Positions 24,701 to 36,700 of a DNA stretch of 64,000 nt are shown one piece after another. This stretch comes from Ophiura sarsii (Eukaryota > Echinodermata > Ophiuroidea > Amphilepidida > Ophiuridae), in contig CM069452.1 in NCBI GenBank assembly GCA_035610835.1, positions 3,934,171-3,998,170 of the forward strand, in the 5' to 3' direction. The notes below the pieces were generated by a model. The model saw only the letters and a list, made by a program, of their open reading frames with translations. It was not told where the DNA came from and did no database searches. The position numbers and the translations under genes are program-made. The first letter of the stretch is position 1, and every line of letters starts with the position of its first letter.

Positions 24701-27700
24701 ATCTCATTTTACTTTTGGTACCTGAAAAAGGGCAAGGGAGAAAAAGAGAAAAAAAAACTTTTCCTGACCGACCTACCCAAATTTGAAAAGTGATCTATGG
24801 ACAATCAAACAAAAAATGTTTAGCCTAAGGAAGTTCGCCAATTTGGAGCTTATCAAACTAGTCCCTACTCTTCCATCTCATAAGGTATCACGGAACAGTA
24901 TATGGTCTCTACGAAAAGCTGTTTTTGGGGAATGCCACCTATATGGTGTGATGAACAATCACCAGTACTTCCACGGCAGATCCCTTTATTCTGTCATTAT
25001 TTGGTCCATGCTGCCCCCCCCCCCCACCCCCACCCCGACCCAACTCGGTTGTATTCCTAAAAAACACACTGAGGGGTTAGGATTCAGAATCAGTCATATC
25101 ATTCCATGATTTTCTATAAATTATAGATCTGACTTTTACCATCCTCGGCATACCATCAAATATTTAAGGCTGGCCGCGCAAGATGACCATTTCCTGTCCT
25201 TGATTCCGTCCATTTATCAATATCCCGAACAAGATGTCGTTTAATTTTAAAACTGAATGTATGATTGATCTAATGATGATAACTGGTTGAGTGAGTCACT
25301 GGCTCATTAACCAACAGGTGACAATCCATTGGTTAGTTAATAGTTAACACTTTCTACGCGGCAGTCGACAGTTCCAGAATTTCACAAAATGTTTCAAAAA
25401 TGTCAAAATTATAAAATGTCATCAACATATTTGGAATCGCCATGAGAAAAGCATTAAAGTAAGTACAAACATGCCATGTTCAGTAATTCTTGAGATAAGA
25501 CTTTGAAAATTGGGAAAAGTTTCTGAAAAATCAGTTTTATATGGTTAAAGTAATAAGGGTAAAAGTGGAAAGGGTTAAGACTAATTAGAAAGAAATTGTG
25601 TTATGACAGTTTCCCTGAACAACGATCAACTTCCCTAGATTTATACAATAGAGGTTTTCATTTTTAACATAGTAATCTTCTTCATCTCACTCATCAAGGA
25701 AGGATATGGTCACATTTCCCTTAAGGGGGTGTGGACCCTCAGCTGCAAACTCAGCTGTAAACTCCTTCATTCATTTAATCTATATAAAAGTATACATTTT
25801 CTTGAAGAAAAGGGTTCAATGAATCCAATCATGAACATGAAATTGACCATTTTGAAAAAATTATAAAAAACACGTTTTTTTACCCATTTTAGGTTTGCAA
25901 AGTTAACTCAAAATATATGTTGTCAAATGTTTGTCGTTCTAGTTATATTATAATCCTGATAAAATTCTGAGAGGTTTTTTTTTCTTCTTCATATCTGATT
26001 TATTTTTTGAATTATTGACCAAAAAGTGCCAAAAATGTGATTTTCATGATTTTTGAGGTAAAAAAATCACATATATTTTGAGTTAACTTTGCAAAACCTA
26101 AAATGGGTAAAAAAACGTGGTTTTTATATTAAAAAAATCAAAATGGTTAATTTCATGTTCATGGTTGGATTTTTCTTCAAGAAAATGTATACTTTTATAT
26201 AGATTAAATGAATAATGAAGGAGTTACAGCAGTTTTACGAAGGCTATGCTGAGGGTCCACACCCCTTAAGGAAATGTGACCTGAACTTTTATGGCGAGAA
26301 TATTCATGTAAGACTACCAATGTTTATTGCTCAATATGAAAACCGAATTAAAACATTAATTTACCTAATTATCACACAAATAGGTATGTATTTGATTTAA
26401 ATTGTTCAGTACTTTCATATAAGCGTATAATAGGTTTTATTTCATAGTTAGTAACAAAAGAACTCGATCTTGATTAAAGACGATGTACACTTGGTTACTA
26501 AGTGCACTTTGTATTGATTGCTATCTTCAGTAGATAGCAAGGCACTGTCTGTCATTAAACTAAAGCATTTTTCAAAATATCAGCACCAAAAACTATGAAT
26601 GCTTCACATGCATCTTAACACCCCAACAAAAAGTTTCTCTTTCTCTTGACCACCAAGATTTTTCCTTGTCCCCCCACCCAATCAATTACCCTCTCCCCAA
26701 TATGTTGATGGTGGTGCCGCCACTGATCCCTTATTCATATTTATCCCGTCTTCTCCCAGCTCTTGTCTTCTCCCCTACTCTTCCACCAACCTGCTGTACA
26801 TCCACCTCCCCTCCTTCCAAGGAATTCATTCTTGGAGCCTGGACTAATAAACAATCTTAAGTTCTAGAATAAAATTAAACATTTATCTAGTAAGTTTTAA
26901 TAGAATAAACTCCTTAACCCTAACTCTACCCCCCACATTTTCCAGAATTTTTTCTTCAACGCGGAAAATTGACCAAAATATCCCCCCGATACCCCCGGGA
27001 TTTGATCCAGGACCTCTCGCACCAGAGGCGAGTGATTCCCCACTACACCACGGCTGTCAAGGCTAGTTTGCGCAGTATATTGCGCAAACTATATGGGCTG
27101 GGTCCATTTTTTCATCAAAAAACTTCCACGCCGGGTGGTACCAACGTGCCCAGTCGTGGTATTTTGGGGTATATGGTAGGGTTAGGGTTATTAGACTAAA
27201 ACTCCTTACCAGAAGTACTGTGCCACCTTGCTCTTATTCCTATAGACGACCACACCAGTGGGTGTCAGACCCAGGAAGTATTCAATGTTATCTTCACCAA
27301 CGACAGGATGAAGATCTACTCCGTACATATCTAACCATTTAGCTCTCTCCAAGAAATTCAACTCTGCCACAGATGGTGTTTGACCTCTGAAAAGTAAAAA
27401 AGAAATCAATCAATACAGTGAATGTATAATGGGAAACTTATTTGAGAAAAACAATGTATCTGAAACTAAATCCTCTACATTTTCGATGACATTTACTTTA
27501 TATTAATTAATAGAAAACCTGATACTATTTTACTCTATCTTGGTGTCTCCACAACATCAATTTTAGTTGCTAAATAGTAGGGTCATAATCTTGGATTCCG
27601 TGACCATTTTCTTCCTACCTTTGTTTCTTGGTGAATTTGTCAACTAGAACTAGTTTAAAAGAAAAAGAGCTCCTATGTCCCTCTCAAAAGTGACACTTTT

Positions 27701-30700
27701 TTATAATGTAAATTCCAAAATGGCCGCCATACAGGGGCCCGAAAAATCGAATGGTTTCAATTAAGCTAAAAAGCATACCAATTTGTTCGGCTGAGCACAA
27801 GGATTCGAAGATGGCTTCATCTATGCTTTGTCTTCATGTTGTCATTTTCGAGACTTGTCTCAGGGATGGCTGGATGTATGCATTTTTTCGAGTGTATTCT
27901 TCATAGTGTGTTCATTTGACTTCTAATGTTTTTGATGTGCAATTAATGTACTTTTTATATAATCACAGCTGGTCTGTAAATGTTATGATATATCAGTGTT
28001 TGATGTAATGTGCAATTGTTGGTCTTGCAATTTTGTTAATTGATTTGCTTGTATTTTATTATTTTATGTTGTATCATATATTGTAAAGCACTCTGAGGGA
28101 TTGTGATCCACAGTGCGCTATATAAACACTGTTTTTATTATTATTATATTATTATTCCGAAAATGTATAGTTTGCCCTACTTTCGATGTTTGGTTAACGA
28201 TTTATCAGGTAAAACGTAAAAAGTTCATTTCAATATTCATTATTCATTATTTGACATAATTTCATTTGCACAAGTTGTTGGCAGCTGACAGTGTAAAACA
28301 TAATATTCTTGCTTTAAAAATCATACCAAAACCCCTTTAAACAGCTTGATAAAAAAATACCTGGCTTGTTTGAGTGAAAAAATAAAAAATGTTTAGAAAT
28401 ATTATAAGAATTATTATCAGGAACATAACGCAGGTTTTTAGATTTTCATTATTAACCATTTACTATACCCCTAACTGTCACAGAAATGTGTTAAAATATC
28501 CAGGAGGACATGCCTGACATTTAGAGCTTAAAATCTGGATTATCAATTCAAAAATCTTCAGAAAATTAATCGGGTTTTTTTCAAAAAGTATTTAAAGCAG
28601 GTGACAGGAAACTTAAAATCGACTTTACTGGCCTTCTCTGTTAACTGAAGAGATTTTATCATTTCAATTCCAGAATATTCATTGATAAGAAAAAATGTTT
28701 CAATCAAATACCATCGAAATGCATCCCAATTAATCAATTGATTTGCAGTCAGGTGCCTATTACTTACTATTCAGCATTTAGCACATTATTACTCTATTAT
28801 GTCAAATGCTCTCAAATCACTGATTCAGGAGACAACAAAAGAAGTGATAATATTTTATTCATTGTATAACTGCATTTGAATAATAGGTTAATGACTGTCT
28901 CAGCTGCATTATACTGAAGCGATCATAACAGCGTTCACACGATGGGCACTAAGGAAGAAGAAAAAAAGGTAATGTATTGAAGAGGGGCGGGTGGGCGGCT
29001 TTTTTTAATTAAAAAAATTTAATTTTCGTATACTAGCGGAAGCTCAAAGTTCAGCCAACAAGAAGTTTTACATGCCAGTTAAACTGTTAAAAAAAAAATC
29101 TGAAAAAAATCTGGAAAATCTGAAAAAAGAAGGGAAAAAATCTGGAAGAAAAAAAATCGGAGCGGCCCTAAATGAGGACAACATTACAATTTTGTTGGGG
29201 GCCTGAGCTAGAAATTAGATAGCCTCGAGATTAAACTTTCGGTTAACGGCTGTGTGCTTCAGTGAATCATATCATGGTTAACTAACCTCGAGTCTAAAGC
29301 TGGAATTTTAACCCTAAGAAATCTAGTGGTTAACTAGTCCCGTAGCACTAACGGAGAGTTAGCCGAGAGCCTGTCTGCCGTGTGAAACCTTCAACCATGT
29401 TAACCACGAGTGAGATTTTTGTAAGGCCATTGCCTACCAATGCATTAACCCTAACCCTACTAAATCTCACTGCCAGAAACTATCTCCACGCATGTGCTGC
29501 TGCATTGCCTCGATGACGTCACCTACCGCAGGCATATTTGGGCAGGAAGTTGCTGTCCGCATATATATGCGCGCTGGGAGTTAAGCTTATTTGGTAGAGG
29601 GACAGACTTTGGTGCGGATGGTCCCGTCCCGCGATCGAATCCCGGGGGGTGCATGGTGATTTTTCGGGTTAAAAAAATAGTACTTTTTCCCCCTCCCCAG
29701 ATACGAACAAAAACATAGCCGTGGGGGTTAGGGTTTTAATGTTGTCTGGACAGGCACTCTAGATTTAGCATTAGATTTTGTTAAAGCTTGAGACTAACAA
29801 TTCTCGAGACTAGTGACGGTCTGAACAGGCCTCGTGTGATTAATAAGATAGGTTACACCCCTCAGGACCAGTATCATCTATCTGCGCTATAAAATACAAA
29901 TCTCAGGATTTCTTCACCAAAACAGGTGAAACAAAAGTCATTAACCTCTTAATAATACCCATCGGTCATATTTTACAAGAATAATTTATAATATGATCGA
30001 TCATATCTGATGGATTATTATAGGCTTATTTCTTGCCAACATCATGAACATAGGGTGATGGTAGGATACTTAGTGGATATGAGGTTACAGGGATGTACCG
30101 CCAAAAAGGGTCCCCTTTTCCACCCCCTGGTAAATGGATGACGCCTTTTCAAAGCCATTTTTTGTAAATTAAACGGTCTAAAATTCTTAATTTTGCTGTT
30201 TTTCACCGAAATTTAGCAAAATCTGTCAAATATTGGCAAATTATGGGTTTCCAGTAAACATATGGGTCCATTTCCCCCGAAAATGGGTAAATGTTTGGAT
30301 CAATTTTTTCATTTTGCTCTCGGCACATCCCTACAAAAAGAATATCTGAGTACCCCGCCTCGGGCTTTTTACCCCTGTACTGCGGCAAAAAAAGGTGGGC
30401 TACCAATTATTATGTATTTCCTATAGGCTCAACAGAAATTGGAGGGTACTTGCGCCGCAGTCTTGGATAAATTTCATTTGGCAGGATTTGCTCCATTCCT
30501 CGCAGGTGTTATCAATGTTATTATGCTTTGCACACTCCAATTTGGCGTAGGGGAAACATTAATGGTAGGCCTACTTATTGTAGGGCTGGAATTATTCAAA
30601 TTTCCCTACAAGAATTCACTTCACATACAGAACATTACCCTTGAAAATGTTGTGTAAAAATTAATCCTTTATTTTCAGAGCTAAAAGTGTTAAAGTGTGA

Positions 30701-33700
30701 AACTATGAAGCTAAAGTGTTAAGTGTTTTCAGAGCTAAAGTGTTAACCCCGAATGACAAATTACCATTCATAGAGTTTCCCAAATTGCAACATTTTTCCA
30801 GGTCTGATTGATGGAAAACTCTAAAAAATTGTGCTAACTAAAAAAAATCCTTACATTAACTTTTGACAGGTTGTTCAGCCAACATGGCCCTTTACGCATC
30901 CGTATTATTATCTTTGGTAGATTTTAGCTCCATTGTAACAATAGTATGATTAAATTATAATTCAATTGTTTTATGAATATAGTCATTTCAATTTTCAACC
31001 ATGAATGATGACAAGAAAATGAAAATACAACAAGTTAAACTATGAAGCTATTTAAACATTCTGATGCTGGTTTCAATTTATTACTAAAGCTTATATAAAT
31101 TTAAAGTTACCCATAAGTTCGGTTGATAATTTATGGATTTCATACAAAGTTCATTGCCCTTAAAGTAAAATCTGCCAATTATAATACTTTGGCAGCCAAT
31201 TATAATACCTTAGCAGGTGTATGGACAATTGCACAGGTGACTTGAAGACTATTATTACTCTTCACATTTTTTGGATAGCAAATGGCATCATCATTATTTT
31301 GATCTAATAAGGGTCTATTTCAAGGATAACTGAACCCTACACTAGGCATGCTTGTACTTATTTCAATGCATTCCTCATGGTGATTCCAAATATGGTAATA
31401 AATGTAAACAATTTTGACATTTTTGAATAATTTTGTGAAATTTTAGAATGTCGTCTGCTGATGACTGCCGCATGGAAAGTATTTATATAGTTGTTTAAAT
31501 GTAACTTTTCTACAGATTTCTATTTGCCATTGTTCATGCAATTGTGTCACTAATGAACTGGCTGGTGATAGAAATCTAAAATTTCTCACAAATAGCAATT
31601 TGCATCCAAAAATCAGTCTATGGCAAGAAAACTTTTAAAATCTGGTGCAAAATGTTGATGCAAGTTTTTCTGTTCAAGTTATCGCCGAAAACAAATTGCA
31701 CTCAATAAACAAGAAATTTCACCCCAACTTTGAAAACGGGGGTGATGAATAACTAGACTTATGAAATAAAAACTTGTTAAAGTTTCAAATTGACAGTGAT
31801 GACTATCTAGGTTTGGGCTGTCACAATTAAAGCCTCACTTCCTGCTCTACTATGGAATACTGTAAAAGTCGAAATATCATTTGTCATTTTTCACGCTTTG
31901 CACATTTTTAACAATTTTACTTGTTTTTATTTTCGCGCTTTTGAGCTACCTACATAGACCATGCAAACAAAATGAACATGATCGCGCATATTTATTATCT
32001 CACTTGCTCACTTGAGCGTGAAAATAAATGTAGTGCGAAAAATGTCTACTTTTACAGTACTTGCAGGAGGTTTATCAAGGGTGATGAGAATAAAAACCAT
32101 CTTGTCTCTTCGTAAAAGTTAGCATGCTTTATAAGGGGGGACTCAAGGAAGTTTTTGATTTGATTTTTTGAATTTTGTGAGTGCTGTAATTATTGAACTA
32201 TTAATCAAATGAATATAAAAGTATACATTTTTCTGAAAGGAAATGGATCAGAGAATCCAAATTTGGCATCAATTTTGACAAAAAATATTGATTTTTTTTT
32301 GTGGAGAAAATTTTCTCCACAAAATTCACTTTTTTGACCCAAATTCTTTTGAACAAAGCTAACAAAAATAATTTTGAGTAAAAAATGCCCAAATCGCTTG
32401 ATGATGATGTAAAGACATTAATAGGGATGATTTAAAAAAAAAAATCAAATCCAATATTTTTTGAAAATTTGACCAAAAAGTGGAAAAAAAGTGAGGAAAA
32501 AAAAAGGAAACTTTTTGGGCACTTTTTAGTATACTTTTATATACATTTGAGTCATAGCACAATAATTACAGCAATCATAAAATTCAAAAAACTTCCTTAA
32601 GTCCCCCCATGAGGCAGAGAGACCTTTGAAGTTGGGTCAGTCAGGATTTTTTTTTCTCAAAAAAAAAAAAAAAGCATGTCCAAGTTACAAATGTTGAAGA
32701 AAAATATGTTTCAAAAATCTATCAAAAGTATTTTCAAAAATGGCATTTCAAATATTTTGAAACATTTTACAAATTCATAAAATATGAGTCAAACAAGCCC
32801 ATGAACAAGTGATCCCTTTTAAGGGGGCTGTGCACCTTCAGGTACAGCCTCCGTAAAACTGCCGTAACTTCTTTATTATTCATTAAATCTATATAAAAGT
32901 ATACATTTTCTTGCAGAAAAGGGTTCAATGAATCCAACCATGATCATGAAATTGACCATTTTGGGAGAAAATTATAAAAAACATGTTTTTTGACCCATTT
33001 TAGGTTTGGAAAAGATAACTCAAAATATATTTTGTTAAATGTTATCATACTAGTTTAATTATATTCCTCATGCAATTCCCTAGGAATCTTTTTTTTTTTT
33101 AATTTTTACTTTATTATTTTTTGAATTATCGAACAAAAAGTGCCAAAAAATATGATTTTTTATCAAAAAACGTGATTTTCACGATTTTGGAGGTTAAAAA
33201 ACAGGTTTTTTGGCACTTTTTGGTCTGTAATTCAAAAAATAATAAAGTAAATTTTTTTTAAAAAAAATGATTCCTAGGGAATTGCATGAGGAATATAATA
33301 AAACTAGAATGACAAAATTTAACAAAATATATTTTGAGTTATCTTTTCCAAACCTAAAATGGGTCAAAAAACATGTTTTTTATAATTTTCTCCAAAATGG
33401 TCAATTTCATGATCATAGTTGGATTCATTGAACCCTTTCCTGCAAAAAAATGTATACTTTTATTAAGATTAAATGAATAATGAAGAAGTTACGGCAGTTT
33501 TACGGAGGCTATGCGAAGGTGCACATCCCCCTTAAGACTAGTAAGCTTAATAATTGCAGCACATCTCCCGTATTGACTGATAGCATCAAAGTATAATTGC
33601 AACATATTCTAGTCTATTTATTTCATGTTTTGTTCTTAATATAAATTTAATGATAATATCTGCATTTTCGACTCATTATCATCAATATCAATGAAAAGCA

Positions 33701-36700
33701 TAGGATTTGCCTTGGGTAAATCAGATATGATGTTCTTTGTCAATGAATCATGCACACGTACTTGGGCCATTGAAACTAAAACGGTTTTCCTTTTTTTATG
33801 AGATCATTATCAATAGGGGTTTTGTAATAATTCAATGATCAATTCACAATAAAACGATCGACCCTCTGACAGATGTTTAAATTTGGTCAATTTGACGACA
33901 AAGACGAACAAAATTGTAAGTAGAATTTAATAGATTGTGTTTAACAAAGCTGTGAATAAACGGCACAAATAATTGGAGGTAATTGTGTATATTGGTCTGA
34001 TTTATGATTAATAATTGCCATGATTTTCTTTATATCACCTGTTTTTAATGTAAAGGTACTTTCAGTAATAGAAATACATCCTAGTTTCTTTGAAATGCGA
34101 TTTCCCCCCTTAAAGCCATGCAGTGAAAATGTTTGTATAGACACAACATTTGTTGGTCACACTTATATTATTTTGAAAGGGAAAAAGTTGTCTTTCTCTC
34201 TCTATATATTCATTTTCAGCAGATATAGACTGACTGAATAGAATTAGATATCAAACACAATACAGGCCACATGGACATAAGTGTAAATTTGAATGGATCA
34301 TCACAAGATATTATTTGGGATTTCTCACAAATTTAGGGAATAATTTCACAAATTAAACAGGTTTTTTTAAACATTTTACATCCTCTTGAAGATGGGAAAT
34401 AATGTTGAAGAATTTTAGTGTTTTTAATTATTCTGAAATTGATTTCGAGCATCTTTGAACTGGCCTTTAATTTAAGAACAACCAGTAGTCTCAATTGATG
34501 ATAATCTGGAGTTAATCACCGCATAAGAAGTGATTTATGTGAGATGAGAGAATTAGAAATGAGGGTAAAGTTGGGGTGTGTGTGTGTTGGGAGGGGGTGG
34601 GGGGGGGGGGGGGGGGTTGGAGGTTGGACATGATTCTCAAATTATGTAAGGTGTATGGATAGTAGATCTATGCCTACTCAATAGTAAGTATTTATCAGTG
34701 TAATTTTATAGACATGCATTCTGATTGCTGTCTTTAGAAGATAGTAATAATGGTAATATCAAGTATTATCCATGGTCCACAAAACTTTGACAGTCAGAAA
34801 AGAACTGTGAAAAGGGCACACGAAGACCTACATGATTGCTTGCATTCTATAAGCATTCGCATTAACATTTTCTAATCAGGTTTAGTCACCAAAGAGTGTT
34901 GTTACCAAAGTATTCATCTGTGAACGCCAAACGGTATTGTCAACAGCAAAGTAAATGCTGGCGCTCACTTTTAATACAATTTTGCTATCTTCTGATGACA
35001 GCAGTTTTAGTACCCAAAAACCTTATGAAGTTTTTCTTCAGTGAAAGTATTCTCAATTTCAGAGTAAAATCTTGCATAAATACTTAATATAAAGTTACTG
35101 TCTTTTAATGATACCAGTTCTATCACATATCTCTCACACCATGCACTTAAAGGTGTATCTTCCGATCACTTTAGCTTTTTTCAACATGTTTTGATATTGG
35201 AAAAAAACCCAATATGTTTCTCATTATTTCTGTAAAATGTTTGCCGCAAGATATGTTCCAATTAGAAATTATAGACCAAAATGCAGTGAACCACCTAGCC
35301 AGTTTGTGTACTACTCAATAATGTCAATGAGCATATTTCATTTAAAGGTAGATGTTCTGATTGCTGGCCCGATTTGCTGGCATAAAAGTCATGCATATTC
35401 ATGAATGACGAAAAATAGATCCACAGGTAAATTCGATCAAGCCGGCTTCACGCTTAGAATGAAAACAAATTTGCTGATTGACACAGACTACACATGTACC
35501 TGCGCTCACCACAGCGCCGGACTTTAAATGCACGTCATAGCGCGTTCCCCATCGTAGCTATGGCAGCGTGACAATGCATTCAGCGTTTGATGCGATATCT
35601 CAGCTACAGTGTGTTGATCGTTATTTACCTTATGCCATAACAGAGCGACAATGTAATGTGGTGAAGAGGTGTTTACTATCAGGGATTGCGAAGCCTGTAC
35701 CTGCACCTATAGATGAGTTGGCCAGGGGATCCCGGGTGCAGGGAACCAGCATAAGTGAGAGATATGTGCGATGGGTAGTCTAATATAATTATCAAACACT
35801 CTGCTAAATATTGAGGGGTAAATTATTTGAGTTGAAAAATCAATCCAATTTTCCTATCATTGTCCTATCATTCAAATAACTCTATAGCACAATGAACTTT
35901 TTAAACCGTAGATATTTTTATAGTTGTTTGTGGGTTGGGCAGACAGCAGAGGCTGTTTTTTGTGTGTGATTATACAGATCATGATAAACCGTTTCATACA
36001 TGACTGATTTTTTTCAAAATAAACCCAATAAACCTGGCAATAAAAGCACAATACTGGTAATAATACTTTAGAAGGTAAGTGGCCATTAAGCTTACAACAA
36101 TCAGTGCAAAATAAACGAAGACTATCAATAGCCCACTATAAAAGCAATAAAAGTCTAAAGGTAAAATGAAAAAACAAACATGTTTTGCGCCCACCCTCCC
36201 TTTGGGTTCGCTTCAATTTTGTTTTTGTTTTTTTCTTCTTTGCTTTTCTTTTTCCTTTATTTCAGTCATAACTTTGTTGTTCAGGTGTTTCAGAGTTTGA
36301 GATGTTTGAAACAGCTTTTATCTTTCTAAATGCATTTTAAACAAGTTTTGTGGTGTCCAACCCTCAGAACCATGAAATAAGAACAATTTAAAGAGGCCTC
36401 CTCATCTTTAAAGTTCGCAAGTTAAAAGGACGATTTTTACTTGATTTGAAAAAGGTGGGACGCTAATCATTTTTTTAAAATTTGCCTTTTACCACCAAAG
36501 ATAGATTGTTAGAATAAAGTTTAACCGTCTTGTATATGGTGCTGTAACCAAGCATGTCACACCTGGTATATATAGCACTTTTGAAATAGAATTTGAATGT
36601 CTTATAGAAAGAAAAAAAAGAAAAAAAATGTTGCAAACTCACAAATTATACAATCCACTCACAATGTTTTCAAAAAATGTTCACTTATGCAAACATGTTA

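Larger units (their letters stand above)
20211..27209 (-). other. Intron between exons f and g
   Basis: A 7-kb intron with elements at 20878-21541, 21806-22652 (satellite), 23160-24157 (Helitron-like), 24315-24861, 25344-25578, 25708-26282 and 26914-27191. The stretches 20211-20877, 22653-23159 and 26283-26913 show nothing recognised, except a hairpin phrase GCTATCTTCAGTAGATAGC at about 26520. Confidence 0.5.

Noticed and set aside
27010..27085. Functional tRNA-Gln(CTG) gene on the minus strand
   Set aside because: The anticodon arm is perfect, but the T stem has a mismatch, the T loop lacks TTC and the acceptor stem is not convincing.
26914..29739. Interstitial telomere arrays
   Set aside because: Only about two TTAGGG-like units occur at each end and they are inverted, which fits terminal repeats of an element better than a telomere relic.
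35568..35783. 71-residue plus-strand frame in a slightly GC-richer patch
   Set aside because: No recognisable motif, and an overlapping frame of similar length exists on the other strand.
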